Assembly (NCBI GenBank): GCA_934454005.1
Contig: CAKSGI010000135.1
Span: forward strand, 1 to 5,511
DNA length: 5,511 nucleotides
Direction: 5' to 3'
From: an uncultured Eubacteriales bacterium
GTDB lineage: Bacteria; Bacillota_A; Clostridia; Oscillospirales; Acutalibacteraceae
Position numbers and translations under genes: made by a program. The notes beneath the pieces were generated by a model. That model was given only the letters and a program-made list of their open reading frames with translations. It had not been told where the DNA came from and did no database searches. Shown here piece after piece: positions 1 through 5,202 of the stretch (the first letter of the stretch is position 1; the number at the start of each line of letters is the position of its first letter).

Positions 1-1
1 C

Positions 2-943
2 CTTGGTTCAACAAAGGATGGAGCAACCAAAAAAGAAAAGATAAAGGCAATCTATGAATTAAGGCACAAGTTTCCTTTGAAAGAATTATTAAATTATTTA
101 AATATAGCAAAATCTAGCTATTATTACACGATTTCTTTATATAATAAAGAAGATAAGGATTTATTGGTAAAAGACAAAATAACTACAATTTTTAACGAAA
201 ATAATAAAAGATATGGCTATCGTAGGATCACTTTAGAATTAAAGAATCAAGGGATAATAGTTAATCATAAAAAGGTTAAGAAATTAATGGGAATATTAGG
301 TTTATTTGGAATAACGCCTAAAGCAAAATATCGTTCATATAAGGGTGATATGAATGGGACAGTACCTAATTTACTGTTAGATAAAGTAATAGATGAAGAA
401 AAGCATAAAACTAAATATAAACAAAATTTTAAGACGACAAAACCGAACGAAAAATGGACTACAGATATATCAGAATTTCATATAAAAGCAGGTAAAGTTT
501 ATCTATCTCCAATACTTGATATGTACGATGATTCTATTGTTTCATATAATATATCAATTACTCCTAATTTTGATCAAATAAAAGACATGCTAAGTAAAGC
601 ATTTGAAGTTAACCCAAATCTTGATGGATTGATATTTCATTCTGATCAAGGGTGGCAATATCAAATGGAGCCATATCACAAATTATTAAGAGATAAAGGT
701 ATTATTCAATCTATGTCTAGAAAAGGAAATTGTATGGATAATGGCATTATGGAAAGTTTCTTTGGAAAACTTAAAAATGAAATGTTTTATGGTCATGAAT
801 ATGAATTTGATACAATTGATGAGCTTATGAAATCCATAGATGAATATATATATTATTACAATAATAAAAGAATTAAAGTAAAAAATAAAGGATTGTCACC
901 TATTATATATAGACAACAATCCTTAAATAGATTATCATTATAA
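2..943 (+). CDS. IS3-family (IS150-like) transposase orfB, catalytic DDE subunit
   Basis: This is the catalytic part of an IS3-family transposase, which cuts and joins element ends through a DDE/RNase H-fold active site. The frame is open from base 2. A TTG at 77 is the first possible internal start, but the residues before it (including KIKAIYELRHKFPLKELL) already look like orfB, so translation probably arrives by -1 frameshifting from orfA. Counting from the TTG codon, residues about 30-85 form an HTH_21-like region (RYGYRRITLEL). The catalytic residues are D130 (WTTDIS), D190 (IFHSDQGWQYQ) and E226 (CMDNGIMESFFGKLKNE). There are 35 residues between D190 and E226, the expected DD(35)E spacing. 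The C-terminus (YYNNKRIKVKNKGLSP) is typical. Length is full for orfB and no internal stop is present, so the enzyme may be active. The left part of the element lies outside the window. Confidence 0.95.
   Translation, partial: LGSTKDGATKKEKIKAIYELRHKFPLKELLNYLNIAKSSYYYTISLYNKEDKDLLVKDKITTIFNENNKRYGYRRITLELKNQGIIVNHKKVKKLMGILGLFGITPKAKYRSYKGDMNGTVPNLLLDKVIDEEKHKTKYKQNFKTTKPNEKWTTDISEFHIKAGKVYLSPILDMYDDSIVSYNISITPNFDQIKDMLSKAFEVNPNLDGLIFHSDQGWQYQMEPYHKLLRDKGIIQSMSRKGNCMDNGIMESFFGKLKNEMFYGHEYEFDTIDELMKSIDEYIYYYNNKRIKVKNKGLSPIIYRQQSLNRLSL
3..44 (+). CDS. IS3-family orfA, C-terminal tail (partial at window edge)
   Basis: This is the last 13 codons of the upstream reading frame of the IS3-family element, ending at TAA 42-44. 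The frame is open from the window edge. It is assigned to orfA because it overlaps orfB in the +1 register and carries A_AAA_AAG at 29-35 exactly in phase (AAA 30-32, AAG 33-35), the arrangement known from IS3 elements. OrfA normally supplies the helix-turn-helix DNA-binding part and a leucine zipper, but none of that is visible here. The peptide itself is too short to recognise; the call rests on the frame geometry. Confidence 0.6.
   Translation: MVQQRMEQPKKKR
29..35 (+). promoter_or_regulatory. Slippery heptamer for -1 ribosomal frameshifting, orfA to orfB
   Basis: The sequence A AAA AAG is in the orfA phase, 6 bases before the orfA stop TAA 42-44. A shift of one base back at this point puts the ribosome exactly in the orfB frame (AAA 29-31, AAA 32-34, GAA 35-37), which then stays open to 943. 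A_AAA_AAG is the classic IS3-family frameshift signal that makes the OrfAB fusion transposase. I could not identify a clear stimulatory hairpin downstream. Confidence 0.8.
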
Positions 944-955
944 CAATAATAACCT

Positions 956-982
956 CGAGTCCAAGATTTGGGGTTCACATCA
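956..982 (+). repeat. Probable right terminal inverted repeat of the IS3-family element
   Basis: After the orfB stop, the stretch GAGTCCAAGATTTGGGGTTC continuing into ACATCA resembles the right ends of IS150-group elements, which carry a GTCCAA...GGGGTTCA type block and finish in CA. Read from the outside it starts TGATGTGAACCCC. The left copy is outside the window, so the repeat cannot be paired here. The exact last base and any target duplication are inference. Confidence 0.55.
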
Positions 983-1009
983 ATTTTTATAGTTTTGTAA
1001 ACTCCAATA

Positions 1010-1038
1010 TTTAAAAAAAGCGTATTTCTTGATATAAT
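1010..1038 (+). promoter_or_regulatory. Sigma-A type promoter for the short ORF at 1069
   Basis: A perfect -10 box TATAAT lies at 1033-1038. A weaker -35 box TTTAAA (4 of 6 matches to TTGACA) lies at 1010-1015 with the optimal 17-base spacer. It sits between the IS end and the ORF at 1069. It is placed outside the element, so it probably belonged to the resident gene before the IS arrived. Confidence 0.6.
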
Positions 1039-1068
1039 ATAAGTAAATATTAGAGTGGAGTTAATAAT

Positions 1069-1251
1069 ATGAAAGAATTCTTTGAAAATAGAAATGGACA
1101 TAAAGTAAGATGTTATATAATTACTATTACTGATGAGATGAAAATCTTAGCATTAGACTTTGCTAATAAAATAATATTAACTGAAAATCAATATAGTAGA
1201 ATGCTCCCTCAAAACATGAGAGAAACAAATAATTTAAATTTAGAGCAGTAA
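1069..1251 (+). pseudogene. 60-codon hypothetical ORF, probably the N-terminal piece of a decayed gene
   Basis: I do not recognise this protein. It begins with ATG after a GAGTGGAG ribosome binding site (about 1052-1060) and a good promoter, so translation is likely. It encodes a soluble peptide (MKEFFENRNGHKVRCYIITI at the start, then DFANKIILTENQYSRMLPQ) with no signal or membrane segment. The stop TAA 1249-1251 may be the result of decay. A second frame from about 1242 reads RAVSDNLKIYIDRKMKHFDL, and a third from about 1298 reads FKDSDKLKLCKYIESAD before TAA 1349-1351. Together these look like one coding sequence broken by two frame changes, shorter than the original. Its place beside a nuclease gene suggests a defence-related origin, but nothing in the sequence proves this. 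It could also be a genuine small protein. Confidence 0.5.
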
Positions 1252-1351
1252 GTGATAATTTAAAAATATATATTGACAGAAAAATGAAGCATTTTGATTT
1301 AAAGATTCTGATAAATTAAAATTATGCAAATATATTGAATCTGCTGATTAA
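1242..1351 (+). pseudogene. Frameshifted remnant continuing the ORF at 1069
   Basis: This stretch has no start of its own and sits between the stop at 1249-1251 and the next ribosome binding site. Frame 3 is open from about 1242 to TAA 1317-1319, and frame 2 from 1298 to TAA 1349-1351. Both give charged, protein-like sequence, which suits an old coding region with two indels. A perfect TTGACA occurs at 1273-1278 but no good -10 follows at normal spacing, so I do not call a promoter for the next gene here. Confidence 0.35.
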
Positions 1352-1363
1352 TTAATCATAAAA

Positions 1364-1368
1364 AGGAG
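1364..1368 (+). promoter_or_regulatory. AGGAG ribosome binding site with two competing ATGs
   Basis: AGGAG at 1364-1368 is followed by ATG at 1376 (7-base spacing) and ATG at 1380 (11-base spacing). The first ATG reads only Met-Tyr-Val before TGA 1385-1387. The second opens the 364-codon gene. The better spaced start is therefore the unproductive one, which may lower expression of the nuclease. Confidence 0.6.
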
Positions 1369-1379
1369 AATAAGTATGT

Positions 1380-2474
1380 ATGTTTGATCAAAATTATAAT
1401 TGTGTAAATGCGCATTTAAATAATATTAGTTTCCCAAAAACTATTGAGCAACTTGAAGATTTTATCTATGAGCATGGTTGCTATAACGTAGAAGACATAC
1501 TAAATGAGGCGGCTGATGGTTATATAAATTGGACAGTTCCGCGCATAAGTGTAGTTGGAGATATTGTATTGTTCTTTCATGCGAAAACTGCAATACAATG
1601 GATAAGAAAACTGGAAACTGCTACAAAGGCACTAAATTCCCAATTACACAACAAAACTCTTTTACTAGAATGGCTTCAAAGAGCAAGGACATTATACACC
1701 TTATATGGTGGGAAAATTTTTGCTATCGGTCGAGTTAGTAGCAAACCAGAAAGAGAAGATGATGTATTTCAACATCATTGGTCTGGGCGTATATATGCTG
1801 ATATAAAAGACTTATGGTTACTAGAAAACCCAATTGATATATCGGAGTTTAATTCATTTATTTTGGTTTCACGTCAAAGTTCAATTACTCAGTTACCTTC
1901 AAAAGAATTCGAAAAAATAAAATTACTTATAAAATCGAAAAATTTTGATATACCTTCGTGGTTTTTGGAAAGTAAAATTGGCGATAATATACTTTCAAAA
2001 GTTAATCAAAAAAATTTTTTAGAAATTACGCATGATTATCGTAAAAGATTTCCGCTTGAAATTAGTTTTCGTTCGTATTATGTTGACTATTTTTTGAAAA
2101 TATTATCTGGAAATAATTTTTATAGAGAGTGCCAATGTTATTCCCAAAAAACACCTTTAGCACGTGTTGATAATGTATTTGTATTTGAGGGCAAAAAAAT
2201 ATTGTTAGAAGTTAAACTGAATATATTCCTCGAGGCGAATTTGATTTCGCAACTAAAACAATATGTATACTCCGAATATATTTGTTTATTAAATAACCAA
2301 ATTAATAAAATAACAGATTTTGAAAAAGATTTTATGTTTGTTATAGATGTTTATTCAGTATATAAGTATGATGCCAAAAAACAAAAATTATTGAAGGAAT
2401 TTGATTTAGATGAGATAAATAATGAAATAGATATTATAACCAAAATGAGAAATGCAATAATTTATTCAAATTAG
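1380..2474 (+). CDS. EVE/PUA-like domain fused to PD-(D/E)XK nuclease; putative modification-dependent restriction enzyme
   Basis: This is a predicted soluble two-domain protein of 364 residues. Residues about 45-185 resemble EVE/PUA-like domains, which bind modified bases in DNA or RNA. The visible marks are GDIVLFFHAKTA (60-71), GKIFAIGRVSSKPE (111-124), HHWSGRIYADI (132-142) and the LLENPIDISEF...SRQSSI block (147-169). Residues about 215-325 look like a PD-(D/E)XK nuclease core: a helix around 230-243, E250, D264 in ARVDNVFVF, E277 and K279 in ILLEVKL, and Q291 in SQLKQY. The order D-(12 residues)-ExK plus a downstream Gln fits Mrr/REase-like folds. By analogy with known reader-plus-nuclease (type IV) restriction enzymes, it may cut DNA carrying modified bases. 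That function is inference. No cognate methyltransferase or ATPase gene is in the window, which suits a stand-alone modification-dependent enzyme. It was probably acquired with the surrounding island. Confidence 0.7.
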   Translation: MFDQNYNCVNAHLNNISFPKTIEQLEDFIYEHGCYNVEDILNEAADGYINWTVPRISVVGDIVLFFHAKTAIQWIRKLETATKALNSQLHNKTLLLEWLQRARTLYTLYGGKIFAIGRVSSKPEREDDVFQHHWSGRIYADIKDLWLLENPIDISEFNSFILVSRQSSITQLPSKEFEKIKLLIKSKNFDIPSWFLESKIGDNILSKVNQKNFLEITHDYRKRFPLEISFRSYYVDYFLKILSGNNFYRECQCYSQKTPLARVDNVFVFEGKKILLEVKLNIFLEANLISQLKQYVYSEYICLLNNQINKITDFEKDFMFVIDVYSVYKYDAKKQKLLKEFDLDEINNEIDIITKMRNAIIYSN

Positions 2475-2498
2475 AAATTATATAACAACATATTTTGA

Positions 2499-2801
2499 TT
2501 ATATTATGCACGTTTTTATAATACAAATAAAAGAGGAATGATAGTTCTTGTAGACACTAAAAAATCCTCAATAGTTGGTACTATAGAATTAATAGGTACG
2601 CATCTGATTACAGCTGAGGAGTATTGAAAGTGGCATGTATATAGTAAATGGGAAGGTATGCCTCTTCAAGTTGATGATATCAATGTTACTTTTTGGGCAT
2701 ATGATTTCATTAATCCGAGAAGGTTAGCCAGACCAATAAAGATTGAAAAGAATGGTAAATTATGGACTACTATTGATGAGTCAATAACAAGAGCGTTTTA
2801 G
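2499..2801 (+). pseudogene. ASCH/PUA-like domain protein, 5'-truncated and interrupted by TGA
   Basis: One frame is open from about 2499 to TAG 2799-2801 except for TGA at 2625-2627. It reads RGMIVLVDTKKSSIVGTIEL, then IGTHLITAEEY, the stop, then KWHVYSKWEGMPLQ and a tail rich in aromatic residues (FWAYDFINPRRLARPI). This order, with DTK...VGTIELIG followed by EEY-x-KWH and RLARPI, is that of ASCH/PUA-like domains, small folds thought to bind RNA or modified nucleotides. The stop falls where Glu would be expected (GAA to TGA, one base change). There is an ATG at 2538 but no well-spaced ribosome binding site, and the frame runs further upstream without a start. The gene is therefore truncated at 5' and broken by a nonsense mutation. 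TGA as Trp is unlikely since neighbouring genes use TGG. Confidence 0.6.
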
Positions 2802-3037
2802 AAATCGAAGATATCGTAGGATTATCAAAGAACGATAAAAGTATTAAAAAAGTGTATAACAAACAATGAAAAAAGAACTCTGAAAAAGATGTTGTTTTGA
2901 AATAATATAAAAAAGCAAAAGTATCCTTTAAGCAGTTAGAAGGTTTACTCAAAAGCTATGAGAGATTAATTCCATCCAGATCATATGCTCTTCTTATATT
3001 TTCTAAAAGTCATCACTTTTATCTTGAAAATAATTAA
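2792..3037 (+). pseudogene. Unrecognised gene remnant with two in-frame stops
   Basis: A second frame, overlapping the end of the ASCH-like remnant, reads VLEIEDIVGLSKNDKSIKKV, then hits TGA 2867-2869 and TAA 2903-2905. It then stays open for 44 codons (KAKVSFKQLEGLLKSYERLI) to TAA 3035-3037. The composition is that of a charged soluble protein, but I cannot name a family. No start or ribosome binding site serves it. It may be the decayed 3' part of the same transcription unit as the ASCH-like remnant, or a separate lost gene. The opposite-strand frame over the same bases has no protein character. Confidence 0.35.
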
Positions 3038-3053
3038 TTAAAGGAGATACATT

Positions 3054-3953
3054 ATGAAAAGTAAATTATTTATCATAGGAAATGGATTTGATATTGCACA
3101 CCATCTTCCAACTAGATTTAATCCAAATTTTAAAAATATTGCTATGAAATATGAACATGGTAAATTTTGGGATTTATATCAATCATGCAAAAATGATATC
3201 TGGTCTGATTTTGAAAAGTTACTTGCTCGACCAGATTTTAATGGTCTTGAAGAAATTTTTAATGGATATGGACCTGATTATTCATCTGATAGAGAAAGCG
3301 ACCGTGATAGCATTATATATCAAGTGGAATTAAATGGAAGATTACAAGATGCATTAAATGAGTTTGCTAATAATGCAGATGATTCTTTAGGCGATGCACA
3401 AGCCGATGATATTATAGAAAGAATTCTTAATCAGGATGGATATTATATTACTTTCAACTATACGCATACTTTGGAAAAACTTTATAGCATACCTAGTGAA
3501 AATATATTACATATTCATGGTGAAGTAGGCAAAAAAAAACTAGTATTAGGTTATCCAAAAGATAATTTTACCCCTGAGAAATATCGCTATGATATAAGAG
3601 GAAAAGGAAGAGGCCCTTATTCTAAAATGGAAATAGAAAAGTACATCGATGGTATTGAAGATTATTATATTCGAACTGCATATGAAGATTTGTTTAATAA
3701 GTGCAAATCATTTTATAAAGAAATCAAATTTGACTTAGTAAAAGACTTTTTAAATAAAAATCAATGCAAAATTGAAGAGATAATTGTTTACGGACATTCT
3801 TGTGCGATTGATTTTGATTATTTCAGTTATTTGAATACACAATATCCAAATGCTTTTTGGAAGTTTTATGTAATAGATGAAAAACAGAAAAGTAATGTTC
3901 AGAGCATGATTAGAAAATATAATATTAAGAAATCTAGTATTGTAATATTATAG
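3054..3953 (+). CDS. abiH: AbiH-family phage abortive infection protein
   Basis: This is an intact 299-residue protein of the AbiH family (first known from lactococcal plasmids), whose members make an infected cell stop supporting phage growth. The start is ATG 3054 with AAAGGAG at 3040-3046, a 7-base spacing. The family marks are all present: FIIGNGFDIAHHLPT (6-20), W50-SDFE (50-54), GYYITFNYTHTLEKLY (129-144), ILHIHGEV (151-158), LVLGYPKD (163-170) and EIIVYGHSCAIDFDYF (242-257). The N-terminal GNGFD loop and the FNYT...LE...HIHG block resemble nucleotide-binding SIR2-like folds. An NAD-related activity is therefore an inference and not shown. No membrane segment or signal is seen, so it should be cytosolic. 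Length is in the usual range. No convincing promoter was found directly upstream; the 5' flank is pseudogene sequence. A truncated IS3 element begins about 10 bases after the stop, so any original terminator may have been displaced. Confidence 0.9.
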   Translation: MKSKLFIIGNGFDIAHHLPTRFNPNFKNIAMKYEHGKFWDLYQSCKNDIWSDFEKLLARPDFNGLEEIFNGYGPDYSSDRESDRDSIIYQVELNGRLQDALNEFANNADDSLGDAQADDIIERILNQDGYYITFNYTHTLEKLYSIPSENILHIHGEVGKKKLVLGYPKDNFTPEKYRYDIRGKGRGPYSKMEIEKYIDGIEDYYIRTAYEDLFNKCKSFYKEIKFDLVKDFLNKNQCKIEEIIVYGHSCAIDFDYFSYLNTQYPNAFWKFYVIDEKQKSNVQSMIRKYNIKKSSIVIL

Positions 3954-3963
3954 AAGATAATGA

Positions 3964-3985
3964 TGTCAATGCACTAGTCAATAGA
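3964..3985 (-). repeat. Possible terminal inverted repeat of the minus-strand IS3 fragment
   Basis: On the minus strand, the bases after the transposase stop run to a CA end. On the plus strand this reads TGTCAATGCACTAGTC from 3964. IS3-family elements have TG...CA ends just outside orfB, and this is the right place. The partner end is missing, and the boundary is inferred. The sequence differs from the element end at 956-982, so the two are not copies of one IS. Confidence 0.35.
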
Positions 3986-4255
3986 AAGTAGATACTTATA
4001 ATGTTTTAGGGGGTCATAAAGTTCCTTAAATTGCTTAGGGGTTAGGTAATTAAGAGAATAAGATGGTCTTTCCTCGTTAAAAAACTTAATATATTTTTCA
4101 ACTACTAGAGTCGGCTCTTCCGACTCTTTAATTCTAAAATCATTAAATAATTCTTCCTTCAACCATCCATTAATAGCTTCCATTGCACCATTATCAGTTG
4201 GCTTATTGTTTTTAGATGGAACTACATTACAAATGAGCAGATGAATGACAAGCTT
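3974..4255 (-). pseudogene. IS3-family transposase orfB, C-terminal fragment
   Basis: Read on the minus strand, this frame ends at 3974. An ATG at 4183 gives 69 residues, but the family match starts before it: KPTDNGAMEAINGW, with the catalytic Glu in GAMEAIN, runs into LKEELFNDF and the usual C-terminal block FFNEERPSYSLNYLTPKQFKELY. This is the third acidic residue and the tail of an IS3-family DDE transposase. The first two Asp residues and the whole N-terminal half are absent, so it cannot work. Upstream of about 4235 the similarity fades, and a stop in frame follows near 4274. It belongs to a different subgroup from the transposase at 2-943, which reads NGIMESFFGKLKNE at the same place. 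Confidence 0.8.
4107..4127. repeat. Perfect 8-bp inverted repeat inside the IS3 fragment
   Basis: AGAGTCGG (4107-4114) and CCGACTCT (4120-4127) are perfect inverted copies separated by CTCTT. The hairpin lies within the coding part of the minus-strand transposase fragment, in the segment encoding KESEEPTLVV. There is no T-run of terminator quality on either side. It may be chance, or a structure that stops readthrough from outside into the element. Confidence 0.6.
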
Positions 4256-4257
4256 TT

Positions 4258-4404
4258 TTTGAAATTGTTGGAGAAATAAAATTCAGTTTGTTGGAGCGTC
4301 AAATTCCAATTTATCTTGATGCATTTTATATCAAAATTGTACATCTTTGCCATAAGAAAAGCATAGGTTTGATACAAATTGTGTCAGACCTTTTTTATTG
4401 CGGA
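4258..4404 (+). pseudogene. Possible transposase scrap (mutator/IS256-like?)
   Basis: The plus-strand frame from about 4258 to TAG 4405-4407 reads FEIVGEIKFSLLERQIPIYL followed by DAFYIKIVHLCHKKSIGLIQ. The LLERQIPIYLDAFYIK part looks like the first-Asp region of mutator-type (IS256-group) transposases. The rest does not match well, and no start codon or ribosome binding site is present. The stretch 4256-4488 otherwise holds no gene I can support. On the minus strand another frame with stops also gives protein-like pieces (EPHENAVWRFYKAL, GGKVKCPIRNKKGL), so the coding strand is not certain. Confidence 0.25.
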
Positions 4405-4436
4405 TAGGACATTTAACCTTTCCGCCAGCAAGCTAT

Positions 4437-4488
4437 AGAGCCTTGTAGAAGCGCCAAACGGCATTTTCATGAGGCTCTTTTTCTTTTT
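4437..4488 (+). terminator. Terminator-like hairpin with long T-run
   Basis: AGAGCCT (4437-4443) pairs with AGGCTCT (4472-4478). An inner GCC (4453-4455) pairs with GGC (4460-4462) across AAAC, and T5-C-T5 follows (4478-4488). This has the form of a plus-strand intrinsic terminator, though the long inner part pairs imperfectly. The segment is noticeably richer in G+C than its surroundings, a sign that it came in with another element. It lies directly at the 5' edge of the recombinase fragment, so it probably marks the end of an inserted piece. Confidence 0.5.
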
Positions 4489-5026
4489 GTATATTGCTAC
4501 GGAACGAAAGCTTTATCAACGGAACGATGTGATACACCATCAGTTCTTAGAGAAGATGTAAATAAGAGATTTATTGAAGTTTATAATGCAATTATGGTTA
4601 ACAAAGAAGAAGTGATTAAATCTGTAAAAGAATTAATCGATTTATTGACTGATACTACTAAAATAGATAAAAAAATAGAAGAATTAAATGGTGAAATATC
4701 TGATACTAAAACATTGGTTGAAAATTTAATTCACGATAATGCATTAAAGACTCAAGACCAAGATGCATATATTAAAAAATATAATAGTTTAACAGCTCAA
4801 TATGAAATTCTAAAACAGTAAATTAGATGAAACAATCAGTGAACGTGATACCAAAGAAATAAAAAGTAAATCTATGAATCTATTTATTACTGATATAAAG
4901 GAAGCACCAATTATGATAAATGAATTTGATTTATCATTATGGAATATTATGATTAATGAAGCGATTGTAAATATAGATGGAAGTATAACTTTTACATTTA
5001 AGAATGGAATGAAATATAAAAACTAA
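4489..5026 (+). pseudogene. Large serine recombinase, C-terminal fragment with frameshift
   Basis: Large serine recombinases integrate and excise phages and transposons. Here only the C-terminal third remains. The frame from about 4489 reads VYCYGTKALSTERCDTPSVL, the second half of a zinc-ribbon with the two Cys at 4495-4497 and 4528-4530. It continues through REDVNKRFIEVYNAI into the helical coiled-coil segment (NKEEVIKSVKELIDLLTDTT and on to YEILKQ), with TAA 4819-4821. The next frame continues the same protein: KLDETISERDTKEIKSKSM, then INEFDLSLWNIMINEAIVN and DGSITFTFKNGMKYKN, ending TAA 5024-5026, the usual family C-terminus. One extra T at about 4819 accounts for the break (CAG-T-AAA-TTA). 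The N-terminal catalytic serine domain and the first zinc ligands are missing, so the protein is dead. The internal ATG at 4594 gives only a 75-codon shadow of this gene. It may be what is left of the element that delivered the island. Confidence 0.8.
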
Positions 5027-5037
5027 ATTAAAAACAA

Positions 5038-5070
5038 CCCATCTAGGCTTATTGCTTGGGTGGGCTTTTT
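5038..5070 (+). terminator. Intrinsic terminator after the recombinase remnant
   Basis: CCCATCTAGGC (5038-5048) pairs over 11 positions, including three G-T wobbles, with GCTTGGGTGGG (5054-5064). The loop is TTATT, and CTTTTT follows at 5065-5070. It lies 12 bases past the recombinase stop and isolates the next gene from upstream transcription. Confidence 0.85.
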
Positions 5071-5148
5071 GCTTTCTTTCAAAATGTTCTATAGGATTTT
5101 TTATAAAATTTGTCTGTATTAAATAGATAATAGATAATGGCTTTAATA

Positions 5149-5177
5149 TCGACTTTTCATCAAAAACAAGATATAAT
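5149..5177 (+). promoter_or_regulatory. Sigma-A type promoter of the YhcG-like gene
   Basis: A perfect -10 TATAAT (5172-5177) is preceded by TCGACT at 5149-5154 (4 of 6 to TTGACA) with an exact 17-base spacer. It is about 25 bases before the start codon and sits after the terminator at 5038-5070, so the downstream gene starts a fresh transcript. Confidence 0.75.
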
Positions 5178-5202
5178 AAATCGTAGATAAGGAGCTGATC
5201 AT

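Noticed and set aside
856..1101. Minus-strand 81-codon ORF across the IS end and the promoter region
   Set aside because: It overlaps orfB, the element end and the ORF at 1069, has no ribosome binding site, and gives Ile/Phe-rich sequence typical of AT-rich antisense DNA.
1273..1278. Perfect TTGACA as -35 of a promoter for the nuclease gene
   Set aside because: At 16-18 base spacing no -10-like hexamer exists; the best at 19 bases (TTTAAA) matches 4 of 6. Too weak to call.
1529..1738. 69-codon plus-strand ORF inside the nuclease gene
   Set aside because: It lies wholly within the 364-codon gene in another frame and has no ribosome binding site or family character.
2625..2627. TGA read as Trp (Mycoplasma-type code)
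   Set aside because: Trp in all intact genes of the window is TGG, and a TGA-Trp organism would use TGA heavily. The position also fits Glu, not Trp.
2770..2952. 60-codon minus-strand ORF opposite the gene remnants
   Set aside because: Phe/Leu/Ser-rich antisense of charged coding remnants, with no start signal.
3151..3333. 60-codon plus-strand ORF inside abiH
   Set aside because: Fully contained in abiH in a different frame; no translation signal.
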